Shown: positions 21,411 through 33,586 of the stretch, piece after piece
How positions within the stretch are numbered: the stretch's first letter is position 1
How the letters are laid out: every line of letters begins with the position of its first letter
DNA from: Alisma plantago-aquatica
Lineage: Eukaryota; Streptophyta; Magnoliopsida; Alismatales; Alismataceae
DNA length: 64,000 nucleotides
Direction of reading: 5' to 3'
Assembly (NCBI GenBank): GCA_963693085.1
Contig: OY856409.1
Coordinates: 505,443,303-505,507,302 of the forward strand
Notes under the pieces: generated by a model
What the model was told of the DNA's origin: nothing
The model's input: the letters and a program-made list of their open reading frames with translations, nothing else
Databases searched by the model: none
Made by a program: the position numbers and the translations under genes

Positions 21411-24400
21411 ATCTAGATTAGGGGTGAGCATCGGGCCGGGTCTCCCCGGGTTTTGATCGGCCCAAACCTAGATCCATATTTAAAAATGGGTTACGGGCCG
21501 GGTTTGGGCCCGAGAAAGTTTTTATAAAAGAAGCATGTATCCGGCCCGCCTTAGAAATACGGGATTAGGGCCGGACTCGGTCCAGTCTGCTTTGCATAAT
21601 AAGTCCAATATGCAATAGCTACAACCAACATCTATTCAGATCATATTCAAAAAGTACCTCTTGCTACCCCTATGTGCTATCATCTTATATATTATCATTA
21701 TGTATTCTGCAAAAATTGGAATATGAATGCATTTCAAGCAAGCAAATAGCAGTTGAGAATTACATTTTATCTGAACTAAATACACACATGGAGAACATGG
21801 TTAAGAAAATTATCGTTCCCTATGTTGGTGCATCTCGTATACTACTTCCTTTTCACAATCAGTACAATACAAACACGTGCTACTAATCAAAAAAATATTT
21901 TCATTCACATGTGCTTTTCTCATCACACGGATCATCATTAACACATCACATGCATCACCAATCACCATTTCACACACCACACATCACCATTAACATCACA
22001 TACGTTCTCATCAGCATTATGTAATTTTTGAGAAGACATTGTGAAAGAAAGATCAACGTGAACGGATAAAAATTGAACTAAATTCAGCAATAAACTAGCA
22101 GGCTAGCAGCTAGCAAATTGCACTGCTACAACTGCTATATAGACAGAAAACGTAGTAAACACACATAAAAAGAGAGAGAGAACTGCAGATGCCATATACA
22201 TATAAATCTGTGAATCATATATAATGAATTTACTGCTATATGACAGAAAATATAGCAAAAAAGCCGCTAGTTGGCTGCTACTATTTGCTTATAAATCGAT
22301 GTTCAAACAGAATGACATCCACGCGTAGGTTCACAAGCTAATCAACCAGGAATAAAAATTGTCTACAATCAAATCATAATTAAGGTTGCGTCACATAATG
22401 ACATTAGAGTCGGTTACAAAATGTTTGCAGAAAACATAAACTCTTGAGAACTATCCAAGCTCAGATCTAGCTCAAATGTTCATCTTATGTTCACTTGATT
22501 CATTTCCTGCATCAAAATACTTGATTAAGAATCCAAAATTATACAGCAATATAGTATAGCATAGAAAAAGTAGAGTTAAATATATGTTGAACTTACTCGC
22601 ATTTTCCACAAGTCAAGTCAAGCTCAGACCTCATCCATATTGTGAGCTTTTTCTGAAATAGTGTTTAAAAAGTTTAGATGTGCCATAAATAAAAGGCCAT
22701 GCAAAAGAACTAATGATATTTTACTCACCAGGTTCAACCTGGTCGTCATCTGATTCACTTGTATTCTCCCCTTGAGGCCAGTCTTGGGTGCAAATCAAGG
22801 CTTCAACTATGTCTGGATCCAATCTACTGCGGTATTGATCAAGCTTTCTACCTCCAGTGCTAAAAGCACTTTCCGATGCTACTGTAGAGACTGGAATAGA
22901 CAAAAAGTCTTGTGCCATCCTAGAGAGAATCTTGTACTTGTTTGAATTTTCATGCCACCATCTCAAAATATCAAATCTATCGTCATCTTGCTCATAATCA
23001 GCAGTGTTGTCATCCAGATAACACTGAATTTCAAACTTTCCCGAATCCACATTACACTTTTCTTTCTCCTTCTTCTCTTTCCAAAACATTTGTCTTATGT
23101 TGCCTTTCCTCTTGCAAGGACTGATTACATTGTCAATCACCACTTGAGATGTAGAGACTCCAACTGGTTCTTGAGACTCTTGATATAATAATGTGTATTC
23201 ATAAAAAAGAGCACAAATTGTGTCCTCAATGCTTGAGATATAATATTCTACATCAAGTTTTGGATATATCTTACTATAACAAAAATGAAGATACTCCAAC
23301 TTGCAATGAGGATCTAAGAAAGTGACAATTTGCAAAGGAAAAAAAGTATACTTATCTCTCCAATACTTATCAAATTTGGAATGCATCTTCATGGCCATAT
23401 TTCTAATATGATCATCCTCACTGTCTAGATTTATCAATTCACTCTGAATCTCATATATCTTTTCAAAAAATAGATTTGTAGTGGAATATAAATGGCCAGA
23501 GAAGATATTCGTGGAATTATAAAAAACCTCAAGAATCCCACATATGTATTCAATCTTTTTCCATTCAACAATACTTGGAACATCATAAGCACTACAGTCT
23601 CGAGCTTTCAATCTAGTAAAGACACTCTGATATAGAAGAGTGGATTCTAACATCATGAAAGTAGTGTTCCATCTAGTAGTAACATCTAGCACTAGCCCAT
23701 TTTTACTACCGATGTGTTCCATCTTTGCTACTTCTCGAAATTCTTGTAGCCTCCTAGGTGAATATTTCACATGCTTCACCAAATTCCGAACGTTTCCAAC
23801 CAATTCTTTCAATTCAGTTAGCCCATCCTGAACAATAAGATTTAGAACATGTGTCCAACAACGCACATGAAACAACTTTCCATTTAGAAGTGAGCCCCCC
23901 TCACAGAAAAATGGTTCACTAAATTCCTAACAGCAACATCATTTGAAGAGGCATTGTCTACAGTTATAGCACATAAATTCTCGACATTCCAGTCATGCAA
24001 ACGATTGATTATCATATCAGCAATTTTCTCACCAGTGTGAGGAGATGGTAGTACACAAAATGAAATTATTTTCTTACACAACTTCCAATCATTGTCTATG
24101 TAGTGAGCAATGATAGACATATACCCTACTGATTGTATTGAGGTCAACAAATATGTTGTGATGGAAATCCTTCTAGTACATTTCATTAAAGTCTCCATGA
24201 GTTTTTTTCCTTTCATTTTCATACAATTTCCAGCAATCTCTCCTAACGGTGAAACAAGAAATAGGTCGAAATTCAGGTTGCAAATTAAACAACAAAGTTC
24301 GAAAGAAATGTTTCTCCACTGTCCTAAAAGGGACCTCATGTGCCACATAGTACTTTCTCAAATCATTCCTACTCCTCTCAGGAACAAATTTCCAAGCAGT

Positions 24401-26041
24401 GATTGTGCTTCCATTATCAGAATTGTTTAAATGTAACAATGGCTGAGACTTATCTAATTTCTTATAATATGGACATGTTCTCTCTAAGTGATGACTCAAA
24501 TGGCTTGTCCCATTAATAGAATTACATGTCAAATGTTTTTTACAGTAGTTAGATCTACATATATCTATGTCATCCTTGTCAGTAATGACTATAAAGTGGT
24601 TCCAAACATCAGATGTTCTTTTTTTCCTTTTACGGTTTTTATCAGGTCCAGGTCCTCCAGGAGGTTCATTGTTCTCAACAAGGGGTTCTTCTTGCATTAC
24701 ATGAACGTTTTGGTGTTCAATATTGTCCAAAGTCTCATTGTTTGCATCAGACATCTATACAAAAATAAATTATATTCTAGATAAACTTGGTATTCAACCA
24801 GCAAGAAATATCTAAGTATATAACACCACTGATTATTATAACAAATATAAAAATATTTAGAAACACACCTCAGATGATCCCGTCTGATATCTAAGAGACT
24901 CCTTCCCCTTTCACACCCAAATACAGAAATACAGTCTGAAAAAATTAACAAAATATGCTTTTATTTACATGAAGAATATGATCCTTTGGAACGTAGATGG
25001 TGTTGACAAAAATCTGATTAGGATTGTTAATGGCGTATGTACTAGATAGTAGATAGTAAATACTAGACAATGTGGCATGGAACAAATAGGGGTTGTGGAA
25101 ATTAGGAAAAGAGAAGGGGCACAAGCCGCACAACTGTATAGACACTGAGCACGGAGAAAGAGTAAGTACAATCAAACTCTTACCTCACAAGAGAGTGCAG
25201 CCAACATGGTGCCTCCTTTGCTCACAACGTGTAAGACCAGCAACGCCTCCTTTTCTCACAACGTGCAAGACCAGCAGAAGCTGCAGAACAGCAACGATCT
25301 GCACTCCAGTAGGCAGCAGGGGAGAGGCTGTGAGGCTGCAATCCAACACGCAATTAGCAAGCTAGAGCCGATAGGCAACATGCAATGAGTTGGAGTCGCC
25401 GAGGAGCTAGGGTCGGGCCACAAAGATTTGGGGGAGACGATATGCATCTTGTGAATCTTTTGGTGAGGGAGAGTGGAGACTCTGAAGCTTTGGCTGGAAC
25501 TAGTGGAGGCTGGAGCCGTTGCTCCAGTGCGCTTCCGTTGTTGCATCCAAGACTCCAAGGAGAATGATTCTTCATTGAATCGTGCCTAGGGCAAGGCCCC
25601 ACAACCACAAACTGAAAGTTGGTGACTCTTTCTATCTTGCAACAGCCAATAGGGAGTGGAGTGAGTGGACTACTGGACTAGAGGCGTGCAGTGTGCGGCC
25701 GTGCGGGCGGGTGCCTGTGTCTCGTTTTAGGTATTTAGGGTAGTTGGCTGATTTAAGATCAACCATTGGATGGATCATGATCCTACGGTAAAAAAATCAA
25801 ATGGAAATTATATATGAATAAATATTACATGTTTTTAGGAAGTGATAATGTGGGTCGGGTCTCGGGCTTTCGGGTATGGGTTTCTACTGACCCGGGCCCG
25901 ACCCAGATTATAAAGTGGGCCTGAAATGCAAACTTGTCCCACCCATTTTTATCATCAGGGCCGGATTCGGGTCGGGTTTTGCGGGTCGGGTAGCGGGCTG
26001 GGTCGGGCTGGCCTAGTCCGATGCTCAACCCTAATCTAGAT
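21411..26041 (-). mobile_element. hAT DNA transposon with 8-bp TSD (atctagat)
   Basis: ATCTAGAT at 21411-21418 and 26034-26041 flanks a 4615-bp element with imperfect terminal inverted repeats, TAGGGGTGAGCATCGG left and the complement of TAGGGTTGAGCATCGG right. Subterminal DNA is rich in 'gggcc' and 'gggtcgggt' motifs on both sides. The only gene inside is the minus-strand transposase, which is damaged, so the copy is probably immobile without help. Confidence 0.93.
22721..24754 (-). pseudogene. hAT transposase, RICESLEEPER-like (zf-BED), frameshifted
   Basis: Reading leftward from ATG at 24754, the protein has an N-terminal BED zinc finger (SDVWNHF...NYCKKH...HLSHHLERTC). Its first zinc Cys seems replaced by Ser, with Cys one residue earlier. 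Next come KLYENERKK, the central RNase-H-like region (SIQSVGYMSIIAHYID, AITVDNASSND) and the FHVRCWTHVLNLIVQDGL motif. A DUF4413-like part and the C-terminal hAT dimerisation domain (SIPVSTVASESAFSTGGR) follow, ending at 22721. Two frameshifts split it, near the T-run at 24204-24210 and the C-run at 23895-23900. At TTYLLTS the first catalytic Asp of the family (usually TTD) is Tyr. The dimerisation part alone remains a 384-codon open frame (22721-23875). Confidence 0.92.
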
Positions 26042-27173
26042 TTTTCCTTTCTTCCTTACGGATTATTAACTTGTGTGCAACTAGCCTCCCACGACACCTT
26101 AGAACACATGTGCCATCTATCAAACTACTAGGATTTAACAAATTAGCGGCCAAACTAGGCCCCAGGGTTCCTTTTCCTCCTTATTCACTTTCTATCTTGG
26201 TATTACAGCATCAATTCAAACAATGGCTTCTACATCCTCAACTGTTGGAGAAGGAGAAGCAAATGACAATACGACACGACCGTGGATTCCCAAAGAGTAC
26301 ACATTCCTAACTTGTCCGCTCGTGGATTCCCAAGAAGTACACATTCCCGACTTGTCTGCTTGTGGATTCCTAAGTACACATTCTCGTTAAAGTAAACTTG
26401 TCCAACTTTGTCTCTCTTTGGTTGGCGAACTCTAATTGCTTCTACTAGGAGGTTCATTGATGAAACCGAGAAGGCATTAGAAAAATAGTTACTCAATGGT
26501 GAAGGTAATGAAATGAACCAGAACTTAGAATCCTACTATATTCCATGACTAACAAGCTAGTTAGGTTTGTTCTTCAAAAGTGACCAAACAAGGATTAAAA
26601 TTTAAAATACATATATATATAACAATTTAATTATGTGACAACATGTAAATCACATCAAGAAATATATTATATATTTTTTCTTTACTAACATAATGACTAA
26701 ATGAAAATAAATAATATACTTCAGAGTAACAAACGGTAAGTTCAATCTCATAAATATATAGTCTCATAATTTAAATAAATAAGAAATTAATGAAAAATGA
26801 GTAAATTGTAGATTTTCGTGCATAATAAGAATATATGAGCCTTTTGTAATAATGTGACCTTGGTAGGACTTTATTAAGTAAATGTTTATATAATATTTTG
26901 ATAAATATGATGATAATGTGTGAAAAATCCTAATAATGTCATAACTCATTAAAAGATATATCAATATAAAAATATAATAGTTAAAATGTGTTCTTTGGGT
27001 CCCAATTGCCTTGGGAACTAAGTTTCATATTATTTGCATGATAATAAATATTTTTATTTTTATTTGGAAAAGAAAATAAGAATAAGAGTCAAAAACATGA
27101 AATAAATTATTAAATGACTTCAAAAGTGGCACCAAATTTTAAATTCAAAATCTACATGTCAAAATTAGCCTAA
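26042..27173. other. AT-rich intergenic DNA
   Basis: Apart from the 40-bp tandem repeat at 26281-26386, nothing was recognised. The stretch ends at the first family X LTR. Confidence 0.5.
26281..26386. repeat. 40-bp tandem repeat, about 2.6 copies
   Basis: Units begin at 26281, 26321 and 26361 with 'gtggattcc' and contain 'agtacacattc'. The third copy is shortened. Confidence 0.88.
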
Positions 27174-28100
27174 TGTAAGAACTCATTACACTAAACGAGA
27201 TTACTCAAAAACATAAAATACAATTGATCACTAATTAATCTCATACCCAAAAATATGGGTAAATTAAAATCGATTTCAATATCAACACCCACTCAGAAAT
27301 GTTTGCATAAGAGCCCAACATTCTTGTTGTATCCATACTATGCCAAAAATTTGATGCAAATTGTTCTATCGCCTTAGCCATAACATATATACACATGAGA
27401 ATAATATTCGTATATGCCACACAAACAAGCATTAACATGCTAATAAAAGTCTGATTTGTTTCAAACACCATATACAAACTTTTCCTGCTCGGACCTGAGA
27501 GTACAGTGATGAATTTAGGACACACTAGACATCTAATCAATTTTCTCAAAGATTCATTACTGTAGTTCCTCTTTACTTCCACGGTTCTATTGTCATCACT
27601 GCCGATTATCTAAAAACATGTGGCAAACCACAAGGGTGAGACCCATGTCCCAGCAAGAAATATAACCTCCAATAATGCTTATTAATTACAATATTTTAAA
27701 TAGTAGATAACTGAGTAGTTGGATCATTTAATAATCAATTGAACATATTGAATAGTTCAAATATGCTAAATAGATTAAGAAAATAATCTTAGGAACAAGT
27801 ATGATTATCAATGTATATATAGGTAACAAATCAATCCATTTCTCTTGATAGATATCTACTCAAATTTCATCAAATCGCATCTAATAACAATCATCATCAT
27901 AAATCTGACTATCATCGTATTCCTTGCTAACAACAGAAGCAATCTAGTAGCATAAGCATCCCTGACATCATGAATATGTCTAGTAACATAACATGGATAT
28001 CTATATTGGCATCTCAAATAAAGGGAATAGATCTATATAATAAGTAGAACTAACATCATAGCACAATTAATTGCATAGGCATGATTAGTATTTAAGCATT

Positions 28101-29209
28101 TTTTTTAAAGACACCACATTCATTACATTAAAGCCATACGTCATCTACATGTAAAGGGAGATACACCAACCGAACACAAAAAAGTAAAGAGCAGATACAA
28201 TAACTAGAAACTCATATCGGAACGTGATAAGTACAATGATGTATTGATCTCTCTTCTATATCGCTGACCAAAACAACTTTTTATGAGAGATTCCTTTAGT
28301 TTGAGGTTATATCTGATATAAAGTATATGCTCCAAACCAGCGACCGAAGAAGAGATCACCTTCACACTTGCTGCCATATAACAAAGAAACAAAAAAAGAC
28401 CTAACATGAAAGGAGGACACAAACCACAAGACAACATAGAACTTATAACTCACTAAAGAAAACTACAAACAGAGAGAAAGATAACAGATAACAGGCCGCA
28501 CTACGGCACCGGTAGAAAAAGCCACTACGGATCCCTTTCAAGGACAAGCAAAGGAGCAGAAAAGGTCGGAGGAAGAACAAGGATGGGGGATAGAAAACAC
28601 AGCAGAACCCCACCACCACTCACCAAGAATCCTCACTCGATTGCAATTGAGAGAGGAACGGAAGCAACGCCTCCAAACCTAAACCCCTGATTATCCCCTA
28701 CCCCAGAAAGCCAATAGAGAAATTGATGGCACACCCACCAAACCTCAGACGGAAGAACAGACACTGACAAGACACAAAAAAAGAAGACCCCAACAACCTA
28801 GACCTATGAACGACACAAAAAAGAAACAACAAGATGAAAAGAAAGGAAGAAGGAAAACCAGAGCCGAAGGAACCCAAAAGGAAAAGACAAGCTAGATCCG
28901 TCCAAAGATGAAGCACCGACAGGACCACGCCGATGGAAGTATCTGCCGCCACCGCACAACCACTGACGCACCAGTCCCGCAAAACAAGAAACTGGTCGAG
29001 AAGACCAGCCGCAACGCCGAGAAGCAAAAAAGAACGGATTTAAAGCATACCACCCCATGAGAACCACCAGCTCCGGCGAGAGGGCCAGGGGGAGAAGGCC
29101 AGCACCGAGAGGCGGCAGGCACCCCTCCCCCAAGCTGGCGAGGCGCAGAAGAGGTTTCCCTAGGGCCGGCGCTCAGCACAGCCCACTTCGTGTCTTTATA
29201 AAATAATTT
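28101..29209 (-). mobile_element. Poly(A)-tailed non-LTR retroelement-like insertion (~1.1 kb)
   Basis: The segment is absent from X LTR copies 2 and 3, where 'agtttaagcatttctaatt' is continuous. Read leftward it starts GC-rich near 29190 and ends 'ggtgtctttaaaaaaaa' at about 28101. The target word 'tttaagcatt' is found on both sides. That pattern fits target-primed insertion of a LINE/SINE-type or LINE-derived element. Frames of 77-109 codons inside it lack known domains. 'gtgtcttta' occurs in opposite orientation at the two ends, which is unexplained. Confidence 0.6.
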
Positions 29210-32168
29210 AGTTTAAGCATTTCTAATTACATATGCATGGATAGCAATATTAAACATAACTAGCAACATCATCTTAAACATCAGCGTCAGTATATTTGAC
29301 AGCATAAGCATGTTTACAACATCAACATAACAACAACATCAGCATAACAACAACATAAGCATATCTATTATCTCTAATTGTCTCGAGTGAAAAGAAAGAA
29401 AACAAGGATTATCATCTAACATGAAGCGTTGTGTATAGCCCTAAACAGATATGCTACACGACTATCTTACATCTTTTATTACACCCTGGGGAATTTGAGG
29501 ATACCACTCAAAATCTAACTGACCACTGCTAAGTCAAAATCAGTGTCGTACAAGATCTAGGAAGAGTCAGACTCCTATGATCTTCTCCGCCCTCAGTCAG
29601 TACGGGTGGCCACATTGACACATAAGGTCAAGCTGCTAATAGCCTAGTCCGTCATTGGTACAGGTCACGGCACTAGTGAAAGGAGGTGGGTACGCATACC
29701 CTACCATCCGAGGTGAAACCGCAGTTGTCCTCCAATCTCATCACATATATAATCATCGAGACACGACCATAGTCATTCTCAAACTAAGGGCTAGGTATGA
29801 CCGCAGTCATCCTCCCTAAACACTTGGATTCAGGATGACAAGCACCCCACATACTCAATAGTATGCACTCTGAGATTCCCTTAGGAATACTCATTTCACC
29901 ATCTAGCAAGTTCTGACACTCAGATGGATCTATGGCACAAGATACTACATGATTAGAATTTCACTTGATTAATTATTTCCAATTGGGCGAATCAAGGTTG
30001 TATCAAACAAGTGGACATACAAACCCTAATTTGTCTCTAGCAAACATTGCTATATAACAATTTTAGAAGATATAAAACATATGAGACATATTGTTCATCA
30101 TCTCATCATTACATGATGCTATTAACTTGACATTCATGAGACTACACTTGTCACCATACTATCACAAGATATAAATCCTTTTCTCAATATCACAGGGTAT
30201 CAACCCTTATCAATATAAGAGGATTACACCTCATTCAGGGCTCAACCGTGTCCAGAGGTCATTAAGACCATCATACTATTGACTACAAGATCATCATTAT
30301 CTTTCCATGCCTTAGAAAAAGGCTCAACAACATCACTTGTAAATAATACATCAGATAGCACAATATTACATTAATGAGTTTGGAGATATTCATAAACAAT
30401 CATAGCAGGGTTATATTAACATTATGAACATTCCTTTATTACATCAATATGCAAGGAATCTAGATATGATTAACCCTCATCATATTCATAATGCACAATT
30501 TTAGCATAAGAAAGTATCAACCATTGGCTATGATAACCACCAATTAACACATTAAGGTTATGATCATATTAAGGAGATTATTACACTATCATGCCACCAT
30601 ATAAGAAGGTTAAACACAAACACTCATATTTATCTATTTGCATTAGAGTTAGGTTCAATAAGATAAATCATATTAATATAACTAATCAACACTCATACCC
30701 AAATCCTAACTCATGGAATCCCCATTGGATCATGGATGCATAAGGTGAAGCATCACCATCACAATCCATACCATTCTCATGTATGGATCCACACATAACT
30801 CAAGGTGTAACCATCAGTTTATAACATACCAGGGTTCAACCACAAAAGAGAGTACTCCATGATTGTATTCACCGTTCAAGGACTATTCATAACCACTTAC
30901 CAGCATTTGGTTATATTATGACTAGGTATAACAAGCTATACCTCATTTGGGTTACATATCAACACAATATGGTCATCATCCCTTCTATTCATATGAGTGA
31001 AAAGGTAAGCCTATCTTATTAAGGGTAACCCTCCATTTGTTCCATCATCTTTCAACCCATATCACCATACCACTACATTGCCCAGAACCATTAGATGTTG
31101 AAAAGGTAAGACCATTTGTTGTTTACATAAGTAAACACCTTGGTTAAACCACCTATGAAGTCATTGAGTTGTGCTCTAGAAAGAGTCACCATTTAACCCT
31201 AGGCATCCCTTGATTAACAGTATAAAAAGTTCCATTGAGAGTAGGGTAAAACCCACAAGCGATTGTTTATTTAAAACAAGTCGTCAATAAATGAGCTTCT
31301 TAAGTTGATATCATAAAGCAAGCCATCTAAATTACTTTATTAGGACCAACATATTACATTAGGCACCATTCCAATTTATTGTATGATGAATCATTAGATA
31401 TTAACCATTGGGTCAAGTTCATATATTAAAACCATCAATTGGAGTATAAGTCCAACCACTGCATCAAATGACCCAAGAAACCATTGGTTTAAGGATTGAT
31501 TGATTCTACAACTACATGCTTAACTCACCATAGGTTGTGGAGACCTGATCCACCATCAGTAGTGACCATTAAGTCACCATAGGTTGTTAGATCGGCACAA
31601 AATTCATTAATCATTATCAGATATCAAGCTAATGTCACCATTGATTGATAGCATCATTAGGGTACTTAGTTGTTGATCATTAAGATTCTAATTAGGACAA
31701 AACCTGACCTAAGGGGTGAACATCAGTTGACACCCTTGGTGATCACCATCAGTTGTCATGAGGACAACACCATCGGTTGTTGCAACGGTACCACCATTGG
31801 GTCATGTGTTTATAGAAGAAATCAACTTTAAACCCTAAAATTGACCATTGCTTGATGGGTGCTTAGCACCACCAGTTGTCAAACCCACCTGATCCAAGTC
31901 ATCTTATATCTTAAAAGGAAAGTACACATGATTACAAGTTTATCTAGAACTGAAATCAGAATAGGGAACATCATAAAAATCGAAACCCAAGTCAAGCATA
32001 GCTTTTTAGTGCATGGATCATCATTTTAGAGTAAGAACATGAGCTAGCAAGCTTATGGTAAGCAATAAACCTAGAGCAAGTTATAAAACTTGCCTCTAAT
32101 GAGAAGATAAAATCCCAAACAGAAGAAAACTCGAGAAGGTAGGGTATAAAATCCAATCATAAGCTCTA

Positions 32169-32656
32169 AACTCGTCTAGGGGTGTAAGCGGTGCGGGTAG
32201 GGTGCGGGTCTAGCCATACCCATACTCATACCCATCAAATTTAGCAGGTTCGATTCTGGTTCTAGACCCACATCATACAAAACTTAGACCCGCACCATAC
32301 CCGTACCCACAATAATAGTGGGTATGCAGTGTGGGTATAATTCTTAATTATATGACTAGTCTCAACCTTATTGTGGTTAGAGTAGGATATAATATCAAGA
32401 ATTATATTGTTTAGACTAGTAAAGTATGATATATATAACATATTACATAATTAGTGACTTATGTATAGCGGGTACACGGTTCTAGCGGGTCTGGGTCCAA
32501 GCATACCCATTATTAGACCCGCTTATATGCGGGTTCAAGGGTATACGGGTCCAAGGGTATGTAGGTATAAAAAATTAGACCCATGGTAGGTTTTTAAAGG
32601 GCCAGATTTGTGTGTCTGTGGGTCTACCCGTACCCATTTATAGCCCTAAACTCGTC
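32169..32656. mobile_element. hAT-type MITE, 472 bp, 8-bp TSD (aactcgtc)
   Basis: AACTCGTC flanks 32177-32648. Ends are TAGGGGTG at left and the complement of TAGGGCTA at right. The interior is dense in 'gggtacgggt/acccgtaccc' words. The paralogous site in X LTR copy 2 (about 46681-46700, 'taaactcgtccatctaac') is empty, which proves the boundaries. It has no coding capacity. Confidence 0.92.
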
Positions 32657-33028
32657 CATCTAACACCTTTTTCCATCAAAGAAGCAAACCCTAAGCATAA
32701 GGAGCAAGAAAGGTAGGGTTTTAGAGCTTTAGAGCAACTTCTACCATGGAACATCAAGGTTACAACCTGGAGGAAGGTATAAGGAAGGAGAAGAGCAAGA
32801 AAAATGGAGAAGGAAGGAAGAAAACAACTTTCCTTGGTCAAAATCCCTAGAAGATGACCTTGGAAACCCTAGGTAGGACTAGATGGAGCTCTAGGAGACC
32901 TTCTTCTCCAAAAAGACGTTGTCTTCTACCTCAGATCACTTGATTCTATAGAAAATAGAGTGAAGTCATTGATATAGGTTATAGGAAAGAGAAAGCAAGC
33001 AAATTTTTGTACTTGGGCAAGGAAGAGG

Positions 33029-33036
33029 TAAATATA
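33029..33036 (-). promoter_or_regulatory. Putative leftward TATA box of X LTR copy 1
   Basis: The minus strand reads TATATTTA in 'gggctatatttacc'. The same word is kept in copy 2 at 47070-47077. The role is inferred. Confidence 0.3.
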
Positions 33037-33586
33037 GCCCAACGATAAGGATGGAAGCAAGCATGAGGTGTACAAGTAGCTTCCCCATGTGTCCATGGCC
33101 TTAAACTATTAAGAATATACAAGAAGCCACACAAGAAGCTGACCTACCATACATGGAGACTTTATTATCCCTCATTTCTTGATTTTGCAAGCAAAGCAAA
33201 TATACCATTTGCTTGAGAGCTCCTAAAGGTAACTCATCCATAAAAGGGTAAACCCTAAAATACCCTTTAGAAAAACACCTCTAAACCAAGGTTCAACTAG
33301 GTGACCCATGGCTCAAAAAGATCAAGAATGATGAGAGAACATCCAAAGAACATAATGAAAGTGATAAATTGCAAGAAAAACCTCCCAATTGGGTAAATTG
33401 TTGAAAAGTCCAAAATGTACATAAAATTGCATAACTTGCACAAAAATTGTTCAAATTGGACCAATTTTGAAACTTAAGCTTGTCTAATGATTCCAAATCA
33501 TATGTCAAGGTTATATTATAGTTCTAATAATTCAGTCATGATAATTAAGCATGTTCAACCATTTAAGCAAGGTTAGGGGTCTCACA

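Larger units (their letters stand above)
27174..33586 (-). repeat. Family X LTR copy 1 (about 4.8 kb plus two insertions)
   Basis: It begins 'tgtaagaactcattacac' and ends 'aggggtctcaca'. It matches copy 2 (35988-47615, minus the CACTA element) and the start of copy 3 (59458). Removing the poly(A) insertion at about 28101-29209 and the MITE plus one target copy leaves about 4.82 kb, close to the 4.79 kb of copy 2. It holds degenerate repeats of 'accatcggttgt/accattgggtca' type at about 31550-31880. There is no coding domain. Confidence 0.85.

Noticed and set aside
28698..29179. Minus-strand frames of 95-109 codons in the poly(A) insertion
   Set aside because: Overlapping frames in GC-rich sequence with no similarity to reverse transcriptase, endonuclease or gag.
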